From the NCBI RefSeq assembly GCF_003086795.1, contig NZ_CP026003.1:1570777-1634776 (forward strand): a stretch of 64,000 nucleotides of DNA, given 5' to 3'. Every line of letters begins with the position of its first letter. The first letter of the stretch is position 1. The notes under the pieces are model-generated. The model had not been told where the DNA came from, searched no databases, and saw nothing but the letters and a program-made list of their open reading frames with translations. This DNA comes from Stenotrophomonas sp. SAU14A_NAIMI4_5. GTDB lineage: Bacteria; Pseudomonadota; Gammaproteobacteria; Xanthomonadales; Xanthomonadaceae. The translations under genes and the position numbers were made by a program. Of the stretch, positions 63,156 to 64,000 are shown in pieces.

Positions 63156-64000
63156 GCGTCGTCCTGCTCGTCCGGCGGCAGCACCGTCACATGGAAGGCC
63201 TGCACCCGGCGCGCATCGGCGCGTGCCACGCGGAACATGAAGCGGTCCAGCGCCAGCTCATCGCCGACCTCGGGCAGGTGGCCGATCGCCTCGGTCACCA
63301 GGCCGCCGATGGTGTCGTAGTCCTCGTCGGAGAACGTGGCACCGAAGCGCTCGTTGAAATCGCCGATCGCGGTCAGCGCGTCGACCACGTAGCGGCCATC
63401 GGCCTGGATCGCGATCTGTGCCGATTGATCCTCGGCCTCGTCATGCTCGTCGTCGATCTCGCCGACGATCTGTTCCAGCACGTCCTCGATGGTGACCAGG
63501 CCGGCGACACCGCCGTACTCGTCCACCACCATGGCCATGTGGTTGCGCGACAGGCGGAATTCCTTCAGCAGCACGTTGAGCTTCTTCGCCTCGGGGATCA
63601 GCACCGCCGGGCGCAGCAGTTCGCGCACGTTGGCCGGCCCGTTGTCGGCGACCACGCCGCGCAGCAGGTCCTTGGCCAGCAGGATGCCAAGGATGTCGTC
63701 CTTGTTCTCGCCGTGCACCGGGAAGCGTGAGTGGCCCGATTCGACGACCTGTTTCATCAGGTCCAGGAAGGGCGCCTCGACCGGCAGCGAAACCATCTGC
63801 GAGCGCGAGATCATCACGTCGCCCACGGTCAGCTCGGCCACCGAAATGGCGCCTTCCATCATCTTCAGGGTATCGGCGGCGATCAGACCCTCTTCCTGCG
63901 CGGTGTGCAGGACAGCGACCAGCTCGTCGCGGGTATGGGGTTCGCCGGAGAAGGCGGAGGTCAGGCGTTCAAGCCAGCCGCGCTTCTTTTCATTGGGCTC
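63152..64000 (-). CDS. corC: CorC/HlyC-family CBS-domain protein (partial, 5' end off window)
   Basis: Visible from the window edge (frame EPNEKKRGWLERLTSAFSG) to the stop at 63152, about 282 residues; only a few N-terminal residues are missing. Two CBS motifs (VGDVMISRSQMVSLPVEA, DILGILLAKDLLRG; NHMAMVVDEYGGVAGLVTIEDVLEQIVGEIDDEHD) are followed by the CorC_HlyC domain (GFVTEAIGHLPEVG-like segment near 63290). It is linked genetically to cobalt/magnesium efflux and to CorA. Its stop overlaps the TTG start of the DUF4105 gene. Confidence 0.93.
   Translation of the reverse strand, partial: EPNEKKRGWLERLTSAFSGEPHTRDELVAVLHTAQEEGLIAADTLKMMEGAISVAELTVGDVMISRSQMVSLPVEAPFLDLMKQVVESGHSRFPVHGENKDDILGILLAKDLLRGVVADNGPANVRELLRPAVLIPEAKKLNVLLKEFRLSRNHMAMVVDEYGGVAGLVTIEDVLEQIVGEIDDEHDEAEDQSAQIAIQADGRYVVDALTAIGDFNERFGATFSDEDYDTIGGLVTEAIGHLPEVGDELALDRFMFRVARADARRVQAFHVTVLPPDEQDDA

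Overview
The window is a GC-rich gammaproteobacterial chromosome segment. It most likely comes from Stenotrophomonas (S. maltophilia complex, Xanthomonadaceae): gene content and codon use fit, and the intergenic regions are full of short stem-loops headed by the tetranucleotide GTAG, which match the SMAG repeats known from S. maltophilia. I see no rRNA, tRNA, insertion sequence, prophage or CRISPR array. Roughly 50 genes are readable; the first (macB) and last (corC) run off the window.

Layout. 1-4.8 kb: a MacAB tripartite efflux pair, divergent from an OmpR-type two-component system. 5.1-8.2 kb: a large propeller/Y_Y_Y/GGDEF sensor, followed by a 640-bp tandem array of 77-bp repeats ending in the stop codon of rnt (RNase T). 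9.5-12.5 kb: a minus-strand operon hvfA-hvfB-hvfC-hvfX for a modified, probably copper-binding EGKCG peptide, with an RcnB-like gene after it. 12.8-20.4 kb: a phosphate island reading oprP-like porin, second pstS, pstS, pstC, pstA, pstB, phoU, with candidate Pho boxes before the porin and both pstS genes. 20.7-29.1 kb: housekeeping genes (nth, enoyl-CoA hydratase, FKBP-like protein, DUF1289-Nudix fusion, mercaptopyruvate sulfurtransferase, AmpD-like amidase, esterase, rlmKL). 29.4-34.2 kb: a Fur-box-associated TonB siderophore receptor with DUF3649, PepSY and DUF3325 membrane proteins. 34.3-37.3 kb: DUF4124, DUF445 and an orphan ParB-like protein.

37.4-60.8 kb is dominated by polyamine metabolism. 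An omega-aminotransferase, PuuC, PuuB, PuuD, PuuA, the putrescine ABC importer PotF/PotGHI and a succinate-semialdehyde dehydrogenase together can take putrescine to succinate through gamma-glutamylated intermediates. The set is interleaved with unrelated genes (MHS transporter, hemerythrin, REC-GGDEF protein, a degenerate MASE1 sensor), and a complete EmrAB-plus-outer-membrane efflux operon sits between potF and potG. 60.9-64 kb holds corA, a DUF4105 protein and corC.

The strongest observations are the EGKCG-peptide operon and three families of intergenic structured repeats: GTAG stem-loops that supply the stop codons of four genes; a second stem-loop family with changing but self-complementary inner stems around an invariant internal loop; and a ~190-bp composite palindromic element present twice, each time just after a minus-strand gene. 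Family assignments come from recognising protein motifs by eye; no database search was run.
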